Shown here: piece by piece, positions 9,117 to 20,285 of the stretch
Layout of the letters: the number at the start of each line of letters is the position of its first letter
Numbering within the stretch: the stretch's first letter is position 1
NCBI RefSeq assembly: GCF_014541205.1
Contig: NZ_CP061280.1
Coordinates: 1,380,798-1,444,797 of the forward strand
DNA length: 64,000 nt
Origin: Mannheimia bovis
GTDB lineage: Bacteria > Pseudomonadota > Gammaproteobacteria > Enterobacterales > Pasteurellaceae
Direction: 5' to 3'
The notes under the pieces: model-generated
What the model was told of the DNA's origin: nothing
Database searches by the model: none
What the model saw: only the letters and a program-made list of their open reading frames with translations
Made by a program: the position numbers and the translations under genes

Positions 9117-11663
9117 ATGACTGAAGAGAAAAAAACACTTTCGCTTGGCGGTGCTCGTAAAGCGAGTAAAGTGAATGCGACAACCACGAGTGGTAAAGTA
9201 AAAGCGGTTGAAGTTAAAGAGAAAAAACCCAAAATTGATGCGAAAGCATTACAAGAAAAAGCAGCAAAAGAAGCAGCTGCTGCAAAGGCAAAAGCTGAAA
9301 AAGAAGCAGCAGAAAAACTAGCTCGTGAAAAAGCAGAAGCTGAGGCAAAAGAAAAAGCGAAGCAAGAAGAAGCTGCAAAAAAAGCAGCAGAATCGACCGC
9401 TAGTAAAGCACCTTCTGCTCCTGTAATGCCAAACAGCAAAGCAAAAGAAGAAAAACCGAAACCACAGGCTCAAGTGAAGCAAGAAAAAGCCGTTGATCCT
9501 GAAAAAGAAGCGAAGCGTAAAGAAGAAGCAGAATTACGCCGTAAGCAAGAAGAGTTAGCTCAGCAAAAAGCGGAAATGGAAGCGAAGCGTGCGGCAGAAA
9601 ATGCTCGTCGTTTAGCAGAAATTGCTCGTGAAGAAGCAGAAGATAATGGTAGCGAAGATTTTGATGATGAACGTTTTACCTCATCTTACGCACGTGAAGC
9701 AGATCGTGATAACGATCGCCGTAGTGAAAATAGCCGTGGTCGCAACAGTAAAGGTGCTGTCGCGAAAACGAAAAAAGGCGGACGTGAAGATGACAAAAAC
9801 GAACGCAGTGCAGATCGCCGTAACCAAAAAGAAGTGAAAGGTAAAGGTAAACAAGGCAAAAAAGGTGCAGCATTGCAACAAGCCTTTACTAAACCTGCTC
9901 AGGTTGTAAAAGCTGATGTTGTGATTGGTGAAACCATTACCGTGGCGGAACTTGCTAATAAAATGGCGGTAAAAGCGACTGAAATCATCAAAATGATGAT
10001 GAAAATGGGCGAAATGGTAACCATCAACCAAGTTATCGACCAAGAAACTGCCCAATTAGTGGCGGAAGAGTTAGGTCACAAAGTAATTCTTCGTAAAGAA
10101 AACGAGTTAGAAGAAGCTGTAATGGAAGACCGTGATACTGATGCAGAAAAAGTAACGCGTGCACCGGTTGTAACTATTATGGGTCACGTTGACCACGGTA
10201 AAACCTCATTACTTGACTACATCCGTAAAGCTAAAGTAGCAGCGGGCGAAGCGGGCGGTATTACCCAGCACATCGGTGCTTACCACGTGGAAACTGATGA
10301 TGGTAAGATGATTACCTTCTTAGATACTCCGGGGCACGCGGCATTTACCTCAATGCGTGCTCGTGGTGCGAAAGCAACGGATATCGTCGTTCTTGTGGTA
10401 GCGGCTGACGATGGTGTGATGCCACAAACTATCGAGGCAATCCAACACGCGAAAGCGGCAGGTGCTCCGTTGGTGGTTGCGGTAAACAAAATTGATAAAC
10501 CGGAAGCTAACCCTGATCGTGTAGAACAAGAATTGTTACAACACGAAGTTATCTCTGAAAAATTCGGTGGTGATGTACAATTCGTACCGGTTTCTGCGAA
10601 AAAAGGGATGGGTATTGATGACTTACTTGAAGCCATCATTCTTCAATCTGAAGTTTTAGAGTTGACTGCTGTTAAAGACGGTATGGCAAGTGGTGTGGTA
10701 ATCGAATCTTACTTAGATAAAGGTCGTGGTCCGGTGGCAACTATTCTTGTTCAATCAGGTACTTTAAATAAAGGCGATATCGTACTTTGTGGCTTTGAGT
10801 ATGGTCGTGTGCGTGCAATGCGTGATGAAAACGGTAAAGATATTGAATCAGCTGGTCCATCAATTCCTGTTGAAGTATTAGGTCTTTCAGGTGTGCCGGC
10901 AGCCGGTGATGAAGCAACGGTTGTACGTGATGAGAAAAAAGCTCGTGAGGTAGCGTTATATCGTCAAGGTAAATTCCGTGAAGTGAAACTTGCTCGTCAG
11001 CAAAAAGCGAAATTAGAAAATATGTTCAGCAATATGACCGCAGGCGATGTGGCAGAGTTGAACATCATTGTAAAAGCAGATGTACAAGGCTCTGTAGAAG
11101 CCATCAGCCAATCATTAATGGAACTTTCAACAGACGAAGTGAAAGTGAAAATTGTGGGTTCAGGCGTGGGTGGTATCACGGAAACTGATGCAACTTTAGC
11201 TGCAGCCTCAAATGCGATTATGGTCGGCTTTAACGTGCGTGCAGATGCTTCAGCCCGCCGTGTGATTGAAACAGAAAACATCGATTTACGTTACTATTCG
11301 ATCATTTACGAGCTATTAAATGATGTGAAAGCGGCAATGAGCGGTATGTTACAGCCTGAGTTCAAACAAGAAATCATCGGCTTGGCAGAAGTGCGTGATG
11401 TATTCCGCCACCCGAAATTTGGTGCTATCGCAGGTTGTATGGTTACTGAAGGTGTGGTGAAACGTAACAACCCGATCCGCGTTTTACGTGATAATGTGGT
11501 AATCTTTGAGGGCGAATTAGAATCTCTACGCCGCTTTAAAGATGACGTATCAGAAGTGCGTAATGGTATGGAATGTGGTATCGGCGTGAAAAACTATAAC
11601 GATGTGAAAGTTGGCGATCAGATCGAAGTATTTGAAATCGTTGAGATTAAGCGTTCGATCTAA
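9117..11663 (+). CDS. infB: Translation initiation factor IF-2
   Basis: An 848-residue GTPase that places initiator tRNA on the 30S subunit. The N-terminus carries an IF2N-type segment ([13 protein letters not shown]). A highly charged Lys/Glu/Ala coiled-coil region follows (about 45-190), then an Arg/Asp/Asn-rich stretch and a second IF2N domain ([24 protein letters not shown]). The G domain shows GHVDHGKTS (about residue 352), [12 protein letters not shown] and SAKKG. Domains II to IV follow and end in EIVEIKRSI. It shares an operon with nusA and sits downstream of the initiator tRNA whose product it binds. A terminator follows before rbfA. Confidence 0.98.
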   Translation: MTEEKKTLSLGGARKASKVNATTTSGKVKAVEVKEKKPKIDAKALQEKAAKEAAAAKAKAEKEAAEKLAREKAEAEAKEKAKQEEAAKKAAESTASKAPSAPVMPNSKAKEEKPKPQAQVKQEKAVDPEKEAKRKEEAELRRKQEELAQQKAEMEAKRAAENARRLAEIAREEAEDNGSEDFDDERFTSSYAREADRDNDRRSENSRGRNSKGAVAKTKKGGREDDKNERSADRRNQKEVKGKGKQGKKGAALQQAFTKPAQVVKADVVIGETITVAELANKMAVKATEIIKMMMKMGEMVTINQVIDQETAQLVAEELGHKVILRKENELEEAVMEDRDTDAEKVTRAPVVTIMGHVDHGKTSLLDYIRKAKVAAGEAGGITQHIGAYHVETDDGKMITFLDTPGHAAFTSMRARGAKATDIVVLVVAADDGVMPQTIEAIQHAKAAGAPLVVAVNKIDKPEANPDRVEQELLQHEVISEKFGGDVQFVPVSAKKGMGIDDLLEAIILQSEVLELTAVKDGMASGVVIESYLDKGRGPVATILVQSGTLNKGDIVLCGFEYGRVRAMRDENGKDIESAGPSIPVEVLGLSGVPAAGDEATVVRDEKKAREVALYRQGKFREVKLARQQKAKLENMFSNMTAGDVAELNIIVKADVQGSVEAISQSLMELSTDEVKVKIVGSGVGGITETDATLAAASNAIMVGFNVRADASARRVIETENIDLRYYSIIYELLNDVKAAMSGMLQPEFKQEIIGLAEVRDVFRHPKFGAIAGCMVTEGVVKRNNPIRVLRDNVVIFEGELESLRRFKDDVSEVRNGMECGIGVKNYNDVKVGDQIEVFEIVEIKRSI

Positions 11664-11669
11664 TCATCC

Positions 11670-11714
11670 ACAAGCGGTCTGATTTTGCAAAAAATTTGTA
11701 AAAATTGACCGCTT
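11670..11714. terminator. Paired uptake-sequence stem-loop after infB
   Basis: ACAAGCGGT at 11670-11678 faces ACCGCTT ending at 11714, with AT-rich spacer. It lies directly upstream of a second, GC-rich terminator. Confidence 0.55.
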
Positions 11715-11724
11715 ACCTAATAAC

Positions 11725-11752
11725 GGCACACGTGTTTGCACGCGTGCCTTTT
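11725..11752 (+). terminator. Intrinsic terminator between infB and rbfA
   Basis: GGCACACGTG (11725-11734) pairs with CACGCGTGCC (11739-11748), one mismatch, TTTG loop, then TTTT. Together with the preceding paired uptake words it should largely separate rbfA-truB from infB. Confidence 0.75.
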
Positions 11753-11774
11753 CCGCTATTATAGGAAATAGAAA

Positions 11775-12155
11775 ATGTCTAGAGAATTTAAACGTAGCGA
11801 CCGTGTAGCTCAAGAACTACAAAAAGAGGTTGCAGTTATTTTACAACGAGAAGTAAAAGATCCTCGTATCGGTATGGTAACGGTTTCAGATGTAGAAGTT
11901 TCCAGAGATTTAGCCTATGCAAAAATCTTTGTAACCTTCTTGTTTGATAACGACCCTGAGGCGATTGCACAAGGTATGAAAGGCTTGGAAAAAGCCAGTC
12001 CTTATATTCGCACACTATTAGGCAAAGCAATGCGTTTGCGTATTGTGCCTGAGTTGCGTTTTATTTACGATGAATCCTTAGTAGAAGGTATGCGTATGTC
12101 TAACCTTGTATCTAGTGTGATCAAAAATGATGAAGAAAAGCATAAAGAGGACTAA
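11775..12155 (+). CDS. rbfA: Ribosome-binding factor A
   Basis: A 126-residue KH-fold protein that binds the 30S subunit late in assembly and is needed for cold growth. The N-terminus [33 protein letters not shown] and the ALA-like kink region ([15 protein letters not shown]) are typical. AGGAAATAGAAA precedes the ATG. Its stop is separated from the truB GTG by two bases, indicating coupled translation. Confidence 0.96.
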   Translation: MSREFKRSDRVAQELQKEVAVILQREVKDPRIGMVTVSDVEVSRDLAYAKIFVTFLFDNDPEAIAQGMKGLEKASPYIRTLLGKAMRLRIVPELRFIYDESLVEGMRMSNLVSSVIKNDEEKHKED

Positions 12156-12157
12156 TT

Positions 12158-13081
12158 GTGTCTAGACCTCGTAAGCGTGGCCGTGATATTCACGGCGTTT
12201 TCCTATTAGATAAACCACAGGGAATGTCGTCAAACGACGTTCTGCAAAAGGTGAAACGTATTTTCCAAGCCAACAAAGCGGGGCATACCGGGGCGTTAGA
12301 TCCTTTGGCAACAGGTATGTTGCCGATTTGTTTGGGTGAAGCAACTAAATTTTCCCAATTTTTGTTGGATTCGGATAAGCGTTATTTAGTAACCGCAAAA
12401 TTAGGTGAAAGAACAGATACTTCCGATGCAGAAGGGAATATCGTTGAAACCAGAGAAGTAAATGTAACTGAAGCTGATATTCTAGCAAATTTGGAGCAAT
12501 TTCGGGGCAATATTCTGCAAGTACCGACAATGTTCTCCGCTTTAAAACATAACGGCAAGCCGCTGTATGAATATGCACGAGCAGGCATTGCCATTGAGCG
12601 TGAAGCACGCCCGATTACGATTTTTGAGCTGAATTTTATTGAGTACAATGCACCGTTTTTAACGTTAGAAGTGTACTGCTCAAAAGGCACTTACATTCGT
12701 ACCCTTATTGATGATCTAGGCGAAGTGCTTGGTTGTGGGGCTCACGTTACTATGCTACGCCGAACTGCTGTAGCGAATTATCCTATTGATAAAATGATAA
12801 GCTATGCAGATTTGCAAAATTTAGCAGAAAATCAACCGCTTGTAGAGCTAGATAAACATTTATTAGCAATGGATACCGCTGTTTCTGCGTTAGCAAAAAT
12901 AAATTTGACCGAACAACAAACTAAAGCTGTTGGTTTTGGTCAAAGAGTTAGGTTTGACAATCCTCATCAAATTTATGGTTTGGTGCGTTTATATTCCGAT
13001 AATGCACAATTTCTAGGTGTAGCAGAGGTTACTCGTGATAATGTGATCCGCCCTAACCGAATGATTAACTTAACAGAATAG
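12158..13081 (+). CDS. truB: tRNA pseudouridine-55 synthase TruB
   Basis: A 307-residue enzyme that converts U55 in the T-loop of tRNAs to pseudouridine. The catalytic aspartate is D48 in [15 protein letters not shown]. The KPQGMSSND motif near the start and the [15 protein letters not shown] motif near residue 175 are also typical. A PUA-like domain ends the protein. The start is GTG at 12158, with AAAGAGG from the end of rbfA as ribosome-binding site, so it is translationally coupled. mltB starts 3 bp after its stop. Confidence 0.97.
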   Translation: MSRPRKRGRDIHGVFLLDKPQGMSSNDVLQKVKRIFQANKAGHTGALDPLATGMLPICLGEATKFSQFLLDSDKRYLVTAKLGERTDTSDAEGNIVETREVNVTEADILANLEQFRGNILQVPTMFSALKHNGKPLYEYARAGIAIEREARPITIFELNFIEYNAPFLTLEVYCSKGTYIRTLIDDLGEVLGCGAHVTMLRRTAVANYPIDKMISYADLQNLAENQPLVELDKHLLAMDTAVSALAKINLTEQQTKAVGFGQRVRFDNPHQIYGLVRLYSDNAQFLGVAEVTRDNVIRPNRMINLTE

Positions 13082-13084
13082 CAG

Positions 13085-14179
13085 ATGAAATCGACACTTT
13101 TTACTTTACCCTTAGCAATTATTACCTTTGCCCTTGCAGGGTGCTCAAGTGATACTTCTGAGAAGTATCCACGCTTAGACTTAGATGAAAAATACACGAA
13201 ATCACGTTCAGTCAGCAATTTTAATGACTATGTGTATTTTTTAAAGCAGAAAGCGGCAGGTGCCGGTGTTTCTGCAAAAACGTTAAATGAGCAGAAATTC
13301 ATTAATTATAATGCGAGAGCAGTTCAATTAGATCAGCAGCAAGCTGCTCGTAAGCGTGATCCAAATTTACCACCCCCACCGCCAAATCCAAATGGTGTAA
13401 CGAATTACTTGAATAAAGTATTAAATCAAACCAAAGTAAATCAAGCAGTTGAACGTTGGTATGAATATAGTGCAGATTTAACTCGTGCAAGCCAAAAATA
13501 TGGTGTACAAAAAGAGTATATTTTGGCACTTTGGGGAATGGAGAGTAGCTTCGGGCGTAATCAAGGTGATTTTGATGTGCTCTCAGTGTTGGCAACTTTA
13601 GCATTTGATGGACGTCGTGAAAAACTCTTCACACAAGAGTTTGTAAATGCGATGAAAATGCTCGACAACGGTACAATTAAACGCTATGAATTGCTTGGTT
13701 CTTGGGCTGGAGCGATGGGGCAAACGCAATTTATGCCAACTTCGTATCTGACTTATGCGGCTGATGGTAATAATGACAGCAAAAAGGATATTTGGAATAA
13801 TGAAGCAGATGCGTTTGCTTCTATTGCAAATTATCTTTCAACAGTTGGTTGGGACAACCAATTACCTTGGGGCGTGGAAGTGAATTTATCTGCTCCAATC
13901 GATTTAAGTTTCTCAGGCATTGAAGCTAATAAGGCAAGAACCTTAGCGGAATGGCAGTCATTAGGTGTTTATCTTGCTTACCCTAATGACCAAGAAGTAG
14001 CGAAAATGGCTCGATTAAATAGTAAAAAAGTCTGGTTAATTCGTCCGGATAAAGAAGCGGGTAGAGCGTTTTTGGTATCCAACAATTTCCGTACCTTAAT
14101 GGATTGGAACAGATCGAATAACTTTGGTATTAGTATCGGTAAATTTGCAGATAGAATTTTATCTTCAGTTGATCAATAA
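13085..14179 (+). CDS. mltB: Membrane-bound lytic murein transglycosylase B (lipoprotein)
   Basis: A 364-residue outer-membrane lipoprotein of the family 3 lytic transglycosylases. The signal peptide ends in the lipobox LAGC (C20), followed by SSD. The catalytic glutamate lies in LWGMESSFGRNQG. Further MltB signatures are RREKLFTQEFVNAMKML, WAGAMGQTQFMPTSYLTYAAD and DAFASIANYL. A Pro-rich patch (LPPPPPNPNG) lies near residue 95. It follows truB with 3 bp between the genes, an unusual partner that is probably co-transcribed. Confidence 0.94.
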   Translation: MKSTLFTLPLAIITFALAGCSSDTSEKYPRLDLDEKYTKSRSVSNFNDYVYFLKQKAAGAGVSAKTLNEQKFINYNARAVQLDQQQAARKRDPNLPPPPPNPNGVTNYLNKVLNQTKVNQAVERWYEYSADLTRASQKYGVQKEYILALWGMESSFGRNQGDFDVLSVLATLAFDGRREKLFTQEFVNAMKMLDNGTIKRYELLGSWAGAMGQTQFMPTSYLTYAADGNNDSKKDIWNNEADAFASIANYLSTVGWDNQLPWGVEVNLSAPIDLSFSGIEANKARTLAEWQSLGVYLAYPNDQEVAKMARLNSKKVWLIRPDKEAGRAFLVSNNFRTLMDWNRSNNFGISIGKFADRILSSVDQ

Positions 14180-14185
14180 GTTAAA

Positions 14186-14215
14186 GGCATAGTGGAATGA
14201 CTATGCCCTTTCTTT
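14186..14215 (+). terminator. Terminator after mltB
   Basis: GGCATAGT (14186-14193) and ACTATGCC (14200-14207) with a 6-nt loop, then CTTTCTTTT. It sits between the convergent mltB and tadA. Confidence 0.75.
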
Positions 14216-14218
14216 TAT

Positions 14219-14734
14219 TTACAATCGTGCTTTCTTCTCTTCACGTCTTTTTTTAAAAAAATCGCTGATCTTTTGGCTACACTCCTTACCTAGCACATTG
14301 CCTTGTATTCCTAAAAAATGGTTCATTTTATAATCTTCAAATAGATGGTAACGTGAGCCTACCGCCCCTGTTTTATAATCACTCGCTCCAAATACTAATC
14401 GACTAATTCGACTATGTAAAATCGCCCCCGCACACATTGGACAGGGTTCAAGTGTTACATAGAGCGTACAATCCAATAGTCGATAATTACCAATCATTTG
14501 CCCTGCTTGGCGGATAGCTTGCATTTCAGCGTGAGCGGAGGGATCAGATAATTGAATCGTTTGATTCCAACCTTTTCCAATGATATTTTGATTTTTATCG
14601 ACTAATACCGCCCCTACTGGTATTTCGCCTTTTGCTTCAGCTAAATCAGCTAAATCTAAAGCGTATTGCATAAAGGCAATATCTTGTTCGGAAATTTCTG
14701 TTGAACAAGAAATTTGATTAGGTTTTATAAACAT
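14219..14734 (-). CDS. tadA: tRNA adenosine-34 deaminase TadA
   Basis: A 171-residue zinc deaminase that converts A34 of tRNA-Arg(ACG) to inosine. The zinc site is H68-A69-E70 (SAHAEMQAI) with P-C-P-M-C (C98, C101) in TLEPCPMCAGAI. E70 is the proton shuttle. The N-terminal 15 residues before the family core are somewhat variable, so a slightly later start is possible. It is convergent with mltB. Confidence 0.95.
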   Translation of the reverse strand: MFIKPNQISCSTEISEQDIAFMQYALDLADLAEAKGEIPVGAVLVDKNQNIIGKGWNQTIQLSDPSAHAEMQAIRQAGQMIGNYRLLDCTLYVTLEPCPMCAGAILHSRISRLVFGASDYKTGAVGSRYHLFEDYKMNHFLGIQGNVLGKECSQKISDFFKKRREEKKARL

Positions 14735-14787
14735 AGTTGCAAAAAAATATAGAAAAAAGACCGCTTGTAAAATAGTGTAATATGAAA

Positions 14788-14811
14788 AATGCCCTATCGA
14801 ACTAGGGCATT
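14788..14811 (-). terminator. Terminator of deaD
   Basis: AATGCCCTA and TAGGGCATT form a 9-bp stem with a 6-nt loop. Read on the minus strand it is followed by TTTTTC. It lies 6 bp after the deaD stop. Confidence 0.8.
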
Positions 14812-14817
14812 ATCTAA

Positions 14818-16629
14818 TTAATCACGGCGACTGCGTTTTTCGCTAAAGCGTTTTTCTTTAAAGCCACCTTTACGGTCTTTATTAAAACCGCTATCACGGC
14901 GACCGCCTCTATCATTGCGATCACGATGCTCACCCCTGCCACGACCTTCAAATGGATTAGCATTGCTTGCATTGTTTGCAGGACCTAATAGGCTCATTTG
15001 CATTGGTTTACTTAACACGCGTGCTTTGCTTGCAAAATGTTGCACTAAATGTTTTGGCATACCCTGTGGCAATTCAATGGTTGAGTAAGTATCGTGCAAT
15101 TTAATATGCCCGATATAGCGGCTACTGATATCACCTTCATTTGCAATTGCACCCACGATATGGCGTACTTCCACACCATCTTCACGACCAAGTTCGATAC
15201 GATATAAATCCATTGCCATACCGCTACCTTGACGTTCCTCACGACCACTTCTACGGTCGTTTCTGTCATTACGATCACGTCCACGTTCTGAACGAGCGGC
15301 ACGAATAACGGGGTCCGGTGGAAGAATGAGTTTTTGCTTCTCTTGCAATAACATCATCATTGCCGCCGCTAATTCTTCGTGATCTTGGTCTGCGGTGAAT
15401 AAATCTTCAAGTAACTCACGATATTTTTCTAAATCGTGATGCTCTAGCTGCTTAGAAATACGAGCTTTGAATTTCTCACGGCGTTTTTCCATTAATACTT
15501 CGTGGTTCGGAATTGCCACTTCATTAATGGGCTTTTTGATTAGATTTTCAATATTGCGTAATAAACGGCGTTCACGAGGCTCAACAAATAATAGCGCACG
15601 ACCTGAGCGACCGGCACGACCGGTACGACCGATACGGTGAACATAAGATTCTTCTTCAAGTGGAATATCGTAGTTTACTACAAGGCTGATTCGCTCAATA
15701 TCAATACCACGAGCAGCAACATCAGTTGCAACTAAAATATCTAAACGACCTGAACGCAATTTTTCTAAAGTTTGCTCACGTGCTTGTTGGGTCATATCAC
15801 CGTTTAATGCTGCAGTACGGTAGCCGTTGCGTTCACATAATTCGGTAATATCGATTGTGCCGGTTTTAGTACGGGTAAAAATAATAGCCGCATCAAACTC
15901 TTCGACTTCTAAGAAACGTAATAACGCATCATTTTTGCGGAAGCCGTTTACTAACCAGTAGCTTTGCTCGATATCCGGGGCAGAGCGTTCGGTTGCTTTA
16001 ATTTTGACCTCTTGAGGATCTTTCATAAAGCGACGAGTGATACGGCGAATTGGTTCCGGCATTGTTGCAGAGAACAGGGCAGTTTGATGATCTTCCGGTA
16101 ATTCAGCCATCACAGTTTCCACATCATCAATGAAGCCCATACGGAGCATTTCATCAGCTTCGTCTAATACAATAAATTTCAATTCAGATAAATCTAACGT
16201 GCCACGACGAATATGGTCAAGAATACGCCCAGGTGTGCCCACAACCACTTGTGAGCCTTGTTTTAATGCACGAAGTTGAATATCGTAACGCTGTCCGCCA
16301 TAAATGGTAACTACACGAGTACCTTTAAGGTTTTTGGCAAATTGTTCACAGGCATCAGCAACTTGGATTGCTAATTCACGAGTAGGTGCCATTACTAACA
16401 TTTGTGGGTGGCGTTGTGTTGGATCGATTTGAGCTAATAGAGGTAAAGAGAACGCTGCTGTTTTTCCACTTCCGGTTTGTGCCATTCCGAGCACATCTCG
16501 ACCGGCTAATAGATGAGGAATACATTCTTGTTGGATTGGTGATGGGGTTACAAAACCCATATCGTTCACAGCATCAAGAATAGATTGAGGTAAGCCTAAG
16601 TCGGCAAAAGTTAAAGATTCAGTTGTCAT
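14818..16629 (-). CDS. deaD: DEAD-box RNA helicase DeaD/CsdA
   Basis: A 603-residue cold-shock ATP-dependent RNA helicase involved in ribosome assembly and mRNA decay. The start is placed at the ATG at 16629 ([17 protein letters not shown]), which gives the normal DeaD N-terminus. An upstream in-frame ATG at 16692 would add 21 hydrophobic, unconserved residues. Motifs seen: Q-motif, [30 protein letters not shown], and [11 protein letters not shown]. The C-terminal half carries a DbpA-type RNA-binding domain and a long Arg/Gly/Asp-rich tail. It lies downstream of pnp and nlpI, the order found in E. coli. Confidence 0.95.
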   Translation of the reverse strand: MTTESLTFADLGLPQSILDAVNDMGFVTPSPIQQECIPHLLAGRDVLGMAQTGSGKTAAFSLPLLAQIDPTQRHPQMLVMAPTRELAIQVADACEQFAKNLKGTRVVTIYGGQRYDIQLRALKQGSQVVVGTPGRILDHIRRGTLDLSELKFIVLDEADEMLRMGFIDDVETVMAELPEDHQTALFSATMPEPIRRITRRFMKDPQEVKIKATERSAPDIEQSYWLVNGFRKNDALLRFLEVEEFDAAIIFTRTKTGTIDITELCERNGYRTAALNGDMTQQAREQTLEKLRSGRLDILVATDVAARGIDIERISLVVNYDIPLEEESYVHRIGRTGRAGRSGRALLFVEPRERRLLRNIENLIKKPINEVAIPNHEVLMEKRREKFKARISKQLEHHDLEKYRELLEDLFTADQDHEELAAAMMMLLQEKQKLILPPDPVIRAARSERGRDRNDRNDRRSGREERQGSGMAMDLYRIELGREDGVEVRHIVGAIANEGDISSRYIGHIKLHDTYSTIELPQGMPKHLVQHFASKARVLSKPMQMSLLGPANNASNANPFEGRGRGEHRDRNDRGGRRDSGFNKDRKGGFKEKRFSEKRSRRD

Positions 16630-16769
16630 AAAAAACCATTTAGTTGGGAATGGCAGAGAACAGAAAATAAAGGCTATTTCCTGTTGCCGCATTCAATAAA
16701 AAAATTATATTGTTGAGATTAGGAAGAAACGAAATAACAAAGCGTAATGCTCTAAAAATCCCCTGAGTA

Positions 16770-16814
16770 TAAGCGGTTATTTTTGTAAGTTTTTTTGCAA
16801 AATTAACCGCTTGT
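16770..16814. terminator. Paired uptake-sequence stem-loop after nlpI
   Basis: TAAGCGGTTA (from 16770) faces TAACCGCTTGT (to 16814). It sits 14 bp after the nlpI stop on the minus strand and upstream of deaD. Confidence 0.6.
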
Positions 16815-16827
16815 CTGTCCTATTTCC

Positions 16828-17745
16828 CTATTCAACAACAGGAGATGTTTGAGTCATACCACGAATTTGTGATAGTTCAAACAGGGCAAAACGATACTCA
16901 ACGAAGTTAAACACTTGATTTGTTAAAGCAAGGCGGAAAAGGCTGATTGCCTCATCTTTATGATCTAATTTGAGTTGTTGTTTTGCTAAATAGAAATACG
17001 TTTCTGTCAGTATTTCCGCATATTGCGAGCTATTTTCTTTAGCTTCACTATCCATTATAGCACGAAGTTTGGCTAAATTTAGCTTGCCTAAAAAATAATT
17101 TACGATATTGGTTCCCCAATAATCAGGAGAAAGGGCATTAGCTCTTTTTTGTAAATTATTTTTAGCTTCTGTTGGCGTAAGTTCTAGCTCATTAAAGTAG
17201 AGCCACAGCACACGATAAGGATCTTTTTTATCTTCTTCGTAAAAACGTAATAAATCACGCTGGGCTTCAGAATAACGACCACTATAGTAGAATGCTAAGC
17301 CACGATTTAGATAAGTATAGCTATATTCGTTATCTAGCTCTAATACGGCATTAAAGGCATCAATTGAGCTGTCGTAATCACCTTCTAATAAAAGGTATAA
17401 TCCCATATAGTTATAAGCTGCTGCCATTCGTTGATTAATCGAAATCGCTTGAGCAAAATCATAACGGGCTAAAGACCATAACCCTAAGCTATCATAAATG
17501 ACACCTCTTTCAAAATAGAGGTCTGCTTGTTCAGAGGGCGTTAAGGGGGCTTCTTCCAATACTTGGCTAAGCCTTACCATCATCGCCTCTTGTTCAAAAC
17601 GAAGTTGAGGATTAAGTTCTGCTAATGCTAAGTTCTTTATAGAGACTAAATCGGAATAACGACCGCTACAGCCTGTTAGCATTAAAATAGAAATTAAATT
17701 AAGTAAAAAGAAACGAATTCGAAACAACTTAAACAGTTGTGCCAT
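16828..17745 (-). CDS. nlpI: Lipoprotein NlpI (TPR protein)
   Basis: A 305-residue TPR lipoprotein. The N-terminus MAQLFKLFRIRFFLLNLISILMLTGC is a lipoprotein signal with Cys at 26. At least four TPR-like helical repeats are readable between residues 60 and 200 (for example ADLYFERGVIYDSLGLWSLARYDF and AAAYNYMGLYLLLEGDYDSSIDAF). In E. coli NlpI is an outer-membrane adaptor for peptidoglycan hydrolases and the protease Prc. It lies 83 bp downstream of pnp and is probably co-transcribed. Confidence 0.9.
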   Translation of the reverse strand: MAQLFKLFRIRFFLLNLISILMLTGCSGRYSDLVSIKNLALAELNPQLRFEQEAMMVRLSQVLEEAPLTPSEQADLYFERGVIYDSLGLWSLARYDFAQAISINQRMAAAYNYMGLYLLLEGDYDSSIDAFNAVLELDNEYSYTYLNRGLAFYYSGRYSEAQRDLLRFYEEDKKDPYRVLWLYFNELELTPTEAKNNLQKRANALSPDYWGTNIVNYFLGKLNLAKLRAIMDSEAKENSSQYAEILTETYFYLAKQQLKLDHKDEAISLFRLALTNQVFNFVEYRFALFELSQIRGMTQTSPVVE

Positions 17746-17828
17746 CGCAGAATATCCTTATTTAAGGAACACTAAAAAACTGAATAACGGACAATGTGAT
17801 GTCCGTCATTCACCTTTATAATCCAGAA

Positions 17829-19979
17829 CTAGATATTTTCTTGTTCTGTTGCTACAACCTCTTCAGATACAGTTTCTTCTGCATTCACTTCTGAATTTGT
17901 GTTGTTAAGATCTTTCATTGTTAAGCGGATGCGACCTTGACGGTCGATCTCTACTACCTTCACCTGTACTTCTTGACCAACTTGTAGGTAATCCGCTACA
18001 CGCTCTACACGTTCGTTGGTAATTTGTGAAATGTGAACTAAGCCCTCTTTACCACCTAAGATTGACACGAATGCACCGAAGTCTACTACACGGGTTACTT
18101 TACCGTTGTAGATTTGGTTTACTTCCACTTCTGCTACGATTTCTTCGATACGAGCCATTACTGCTTTCGCTGCATTGCCATCAGTTGCAGCAATTTTCAC
18201 TGTACCGTCATCATCAATATCAATTGAGGTATTGGTTTCTTCGGTTAATGCACGGATAGTTGCACCACCTTTACCAATGACATCTTTGATTTTCTTCGGA
18301 TCAATTTTCATTGTATGAATGCGTGGAGCGTAGTCGGAAATATCTGAACGAGGTGCAGGGATTGCTTGTTCCATCACGCTTAAAATGTGCATACGAGCAC
18401 CTTTTGCTTGGTTTAACGCAATTTGCATAATTTCAGGCGTGATACCTTCAATTTTAATATCCATTTGTAGTGCCGTAACACCATTGCGAGTACCGGCTAC
18501 TTTAAAATCCATATCGCCTAAGTGGTCTTCATCGCCTAAAATATCAGAAAGTACCACGAATTTTTCGTCTTCTTTCACTAAGCCCATTGCGATACCTGCA
18601 ACTGCAGCTTTAATTGGAACACCCGCATCCATTAACGCAAGTGATGCACCACAAACAGATGCCATTGAAGATGAACCGTTTGATTCAGTGATTTCTGAAA
18701 CAACACGTACTACATATGGGAATTCTTCAGCAGTTGGCATTACTGCTAACACACCACGTTTTGCTAAACGACCGTGACCGATTTCACGACGTTTTGGTGA
18801 GCCGATACGACCTGTTTCGCCTACAGAGAACGGAGGGAAGTTGTAATGGAATAAGAAACGATCTGATTTCTCGCCGGTTAATTCATCAATAATTTGAGCA
18901 TCACGCTCTGTACCTAAGGTAGCAACCGCTAATGCTTGAGTTTCGCCACGAGTGAAGATTGCAGAACCGTGAGTACGAGGTAATACGCCTGTACAAATAT
19001 CTAACGCACGTACAGTATCTACCGTACGACCATCAATACGTGGCTCGCCTGCAATAATACGGCTACGCACTACAGCACTTTCTAATGAAGTGATGATATC
19101 AATGATTGCACCTTCGCTTACAGTTTCATCTTCAGCGGTTAATTGAGCAATCACTTCTGCTTTAATCGCATCAATTTGCTCGTAACGAGCTTGTTTTTCA
19201 GTGATACGATAAGCATCGCCAATGCGGCTTTCCGCTAGGGCTTTCACTTTGTTGATTAAATCGGTATTTGGCTGAGGAGCAACCCAATCCCAACGTGGTT
19301 TACCAGCTTCTTTTACGAATTCTTTGATGTTTTCAATCACAACTTGTTGTTGCTGGTGACCGAATACTACCGCTGAAAGCATTTGCTCTTCAGTTAAAAT
19401 ATCTGCTTCAGATTCCACCATTAATACCGCTTTGTCTGTACCTGCAACCACTAAATCTAAACGGCTGACTTTTTGTTCTGATGTGGTTGGGTTTAATACG
19501 AATTGATCGTTGATGAAACCGACACGTGCTGCACCGATAGGACCGTTAAATGGTACGCCTGATAATGATAACGCAGCTGATGCACCGATCATTGCCACTA
19601 AATCCGGGCTGATTTGTGGATTTACTGACACTACGGTTGCAATCACTTGAATTTCATTGAAGAAACCTTCAGGGAAGAGTGGGCGAACAGGGCGGTCAAT
19701 TAAGCGAGCTACTAAGGTTTCGCCTTCAGAAGGACGACCTTCACGTTTGAAGAACCCCCCCGGGATACGACCGGCAGCATAAGTACGCTCTTGGTAATCC
19801 ACTGTTAATGGGAAGAAATCTTGACCTTCTTTCACATCTTTTTTAGCCACTACAGTCACAAAAACTGTTGTGTCGTCCATACTTGCCATTACTGCCGCTG
19901 TAGCTTGGCGTGCAATAGCACCGGTTTCTAAGGTTACGGTATGCTGACCGTATTTAAATTGTTTAACAATTGGAGTCAT
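17829..19979 (-). CDS. pnp: Polynucleotide phosphorylase
   Basis: A 716-residue phosphorolytic 3'-to-5' exoribonuclease and degradosome partner. Two RNase PH domains (about 10-145 and 310-540) flank an all-helical domain. Next come a KH domain ([28 protein letters not shown]) and an S1 domain ([28 protein letters not shown]), then a short acidic tail. AAAAAGGAAAACAG lies before the ATG. The leader contains two alternative hairpins (see 20050-20092), suggesting control of its own expression. It heads pnp-nlpI-deaD. Confidence 0.98.
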   Translation of the reverse strand: MTPIVKQFKYGQHTVTLETGAIARQATAAVMASMDDTTVFVTVVAKKDVKEGQDFFPLTVDYQERTYAAGRIPGGFFKREGRPSEGETLVARLIDRPVRPLFPEGFFNEIQVIATVVSVNPQISPDLVAMIGASAALSLSGVPFNGPIGAARVGFINDQFVLNPTTSEQKVSRLDLVVAGTDKAVLMVESEADILTEEQMLSAVVFGHQQQQVVIENIKEFVKEAGKPRWDWVAPQPNTDLINKVKALAESRIGDAYRITEKQARYEQIDAIKAEVIAQLTAEDETVSEGAIIDIITSLESAVVRSRIIAGEPRIDGRTVDTVRALDICTGVLPRTHGSAIFTRGETQALAVATLGTERDAQIIDELTGEKSDRFLFHYNFPPFSVGETGRIGSPKRREIGHGRLAKRGVLAVMPTAEEFPYVVRVVSEITESNGSSSMASVCGASLALMDAGVPIKAAVAGIAMGLVKEDEKFVVLSDILGDEDHLGDMDFKVAGTRNGVTALQMDIKIEGITPEIMQIALNQAKGARMHILSVMEQAIPAPRSDISDYAPRIHTMKIDPKKIKDVIGKGGATIRALTEETNTSIDIDDDGTVKIAATDGNAAKAVMARIEEIVAEVEVNQIYNGKVTRVVDFGAFVSILGGKEGLVHISQITNERVERVADYLQVGQEVQVKVVEIDRQGRIRLTMKDLNNTNSEVNAEETVSEEVVATEQENI

Positions 19980-20042
19980 TCTGTTTTCCTTTTTAAAGAA
20001 TTTACTATTATTTTCGTTTTATTTCTCTAAATTGCGACTAGC

Positions 20043-20092
20043 AAAAAAACTCTCAAACACATTAAGAGAATTTTTGATAGCCGCCTCTCAAT
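20043..20092 (-). promoter_or_regulatory. pnp leader with two mutually exclusive hairpins
   Basis: Read on the minus strand the order is TTGAGAG (20091-20085), CTCTTAA (20068-20062), TTGAGAG (20056-20050), then seven T (20049-20043). The central CTCTTAA can pair with the first TTGAGAG (large loop) or with the second (5-nt loop). Only the second pairing makes a hairpin followed directly by a T-tract. The geometry is that of an antiterminator/terminator switch about 65 nt before the pnp start codon. There is one G:U pair in each stem. Function is inferred, not shown. Confidence 0.55.
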
Positions 20093-20156
20093 ATAAAAAA
20101 TAAAACTTGTCTATTGTACAGAAGTTTTCATAAAAAATCGCCTATTTTTTGCTTAT

Positions 20157-20214
20157 ATAAGCGGTTATTTTTTGATGATTTTTTGCAAAATGATAAGCAA
20201 AAATGACCGCTTGT
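20157..20214. repeat. Paired uptake sequences between pnp and parC
   Basis: TAAGCGGTTA near 20159 faces GACCGCTTGT ending at 20214, with TTTTTTGCAAAA between. It lies in the 306-bp gap between the divergent pnp and parC. The rest of this gap holds the pnp leader and, near parC, AT-rich sequence where I see no certain promoter. Confidence 0.55.
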
Positions 20215-20285
20215 GTTTCAAGCTAGACTAAAATCACTAAATCGTAGAAAATAATGCTTATTTTTCCAATAAGAATAAATTAGAA

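Noticed and set aside
9622-10055. Frames inside the charged region of infB
   Set aside because: They reflect the repetitive Lys/Glu/Ala and Arg/Asp/Asn codons. No independent start signals.
16630-16692. Longer deaD start at 16692
   Set aside because: Adds 21 unconserved residues before the typical TFADLGL N-terminus.
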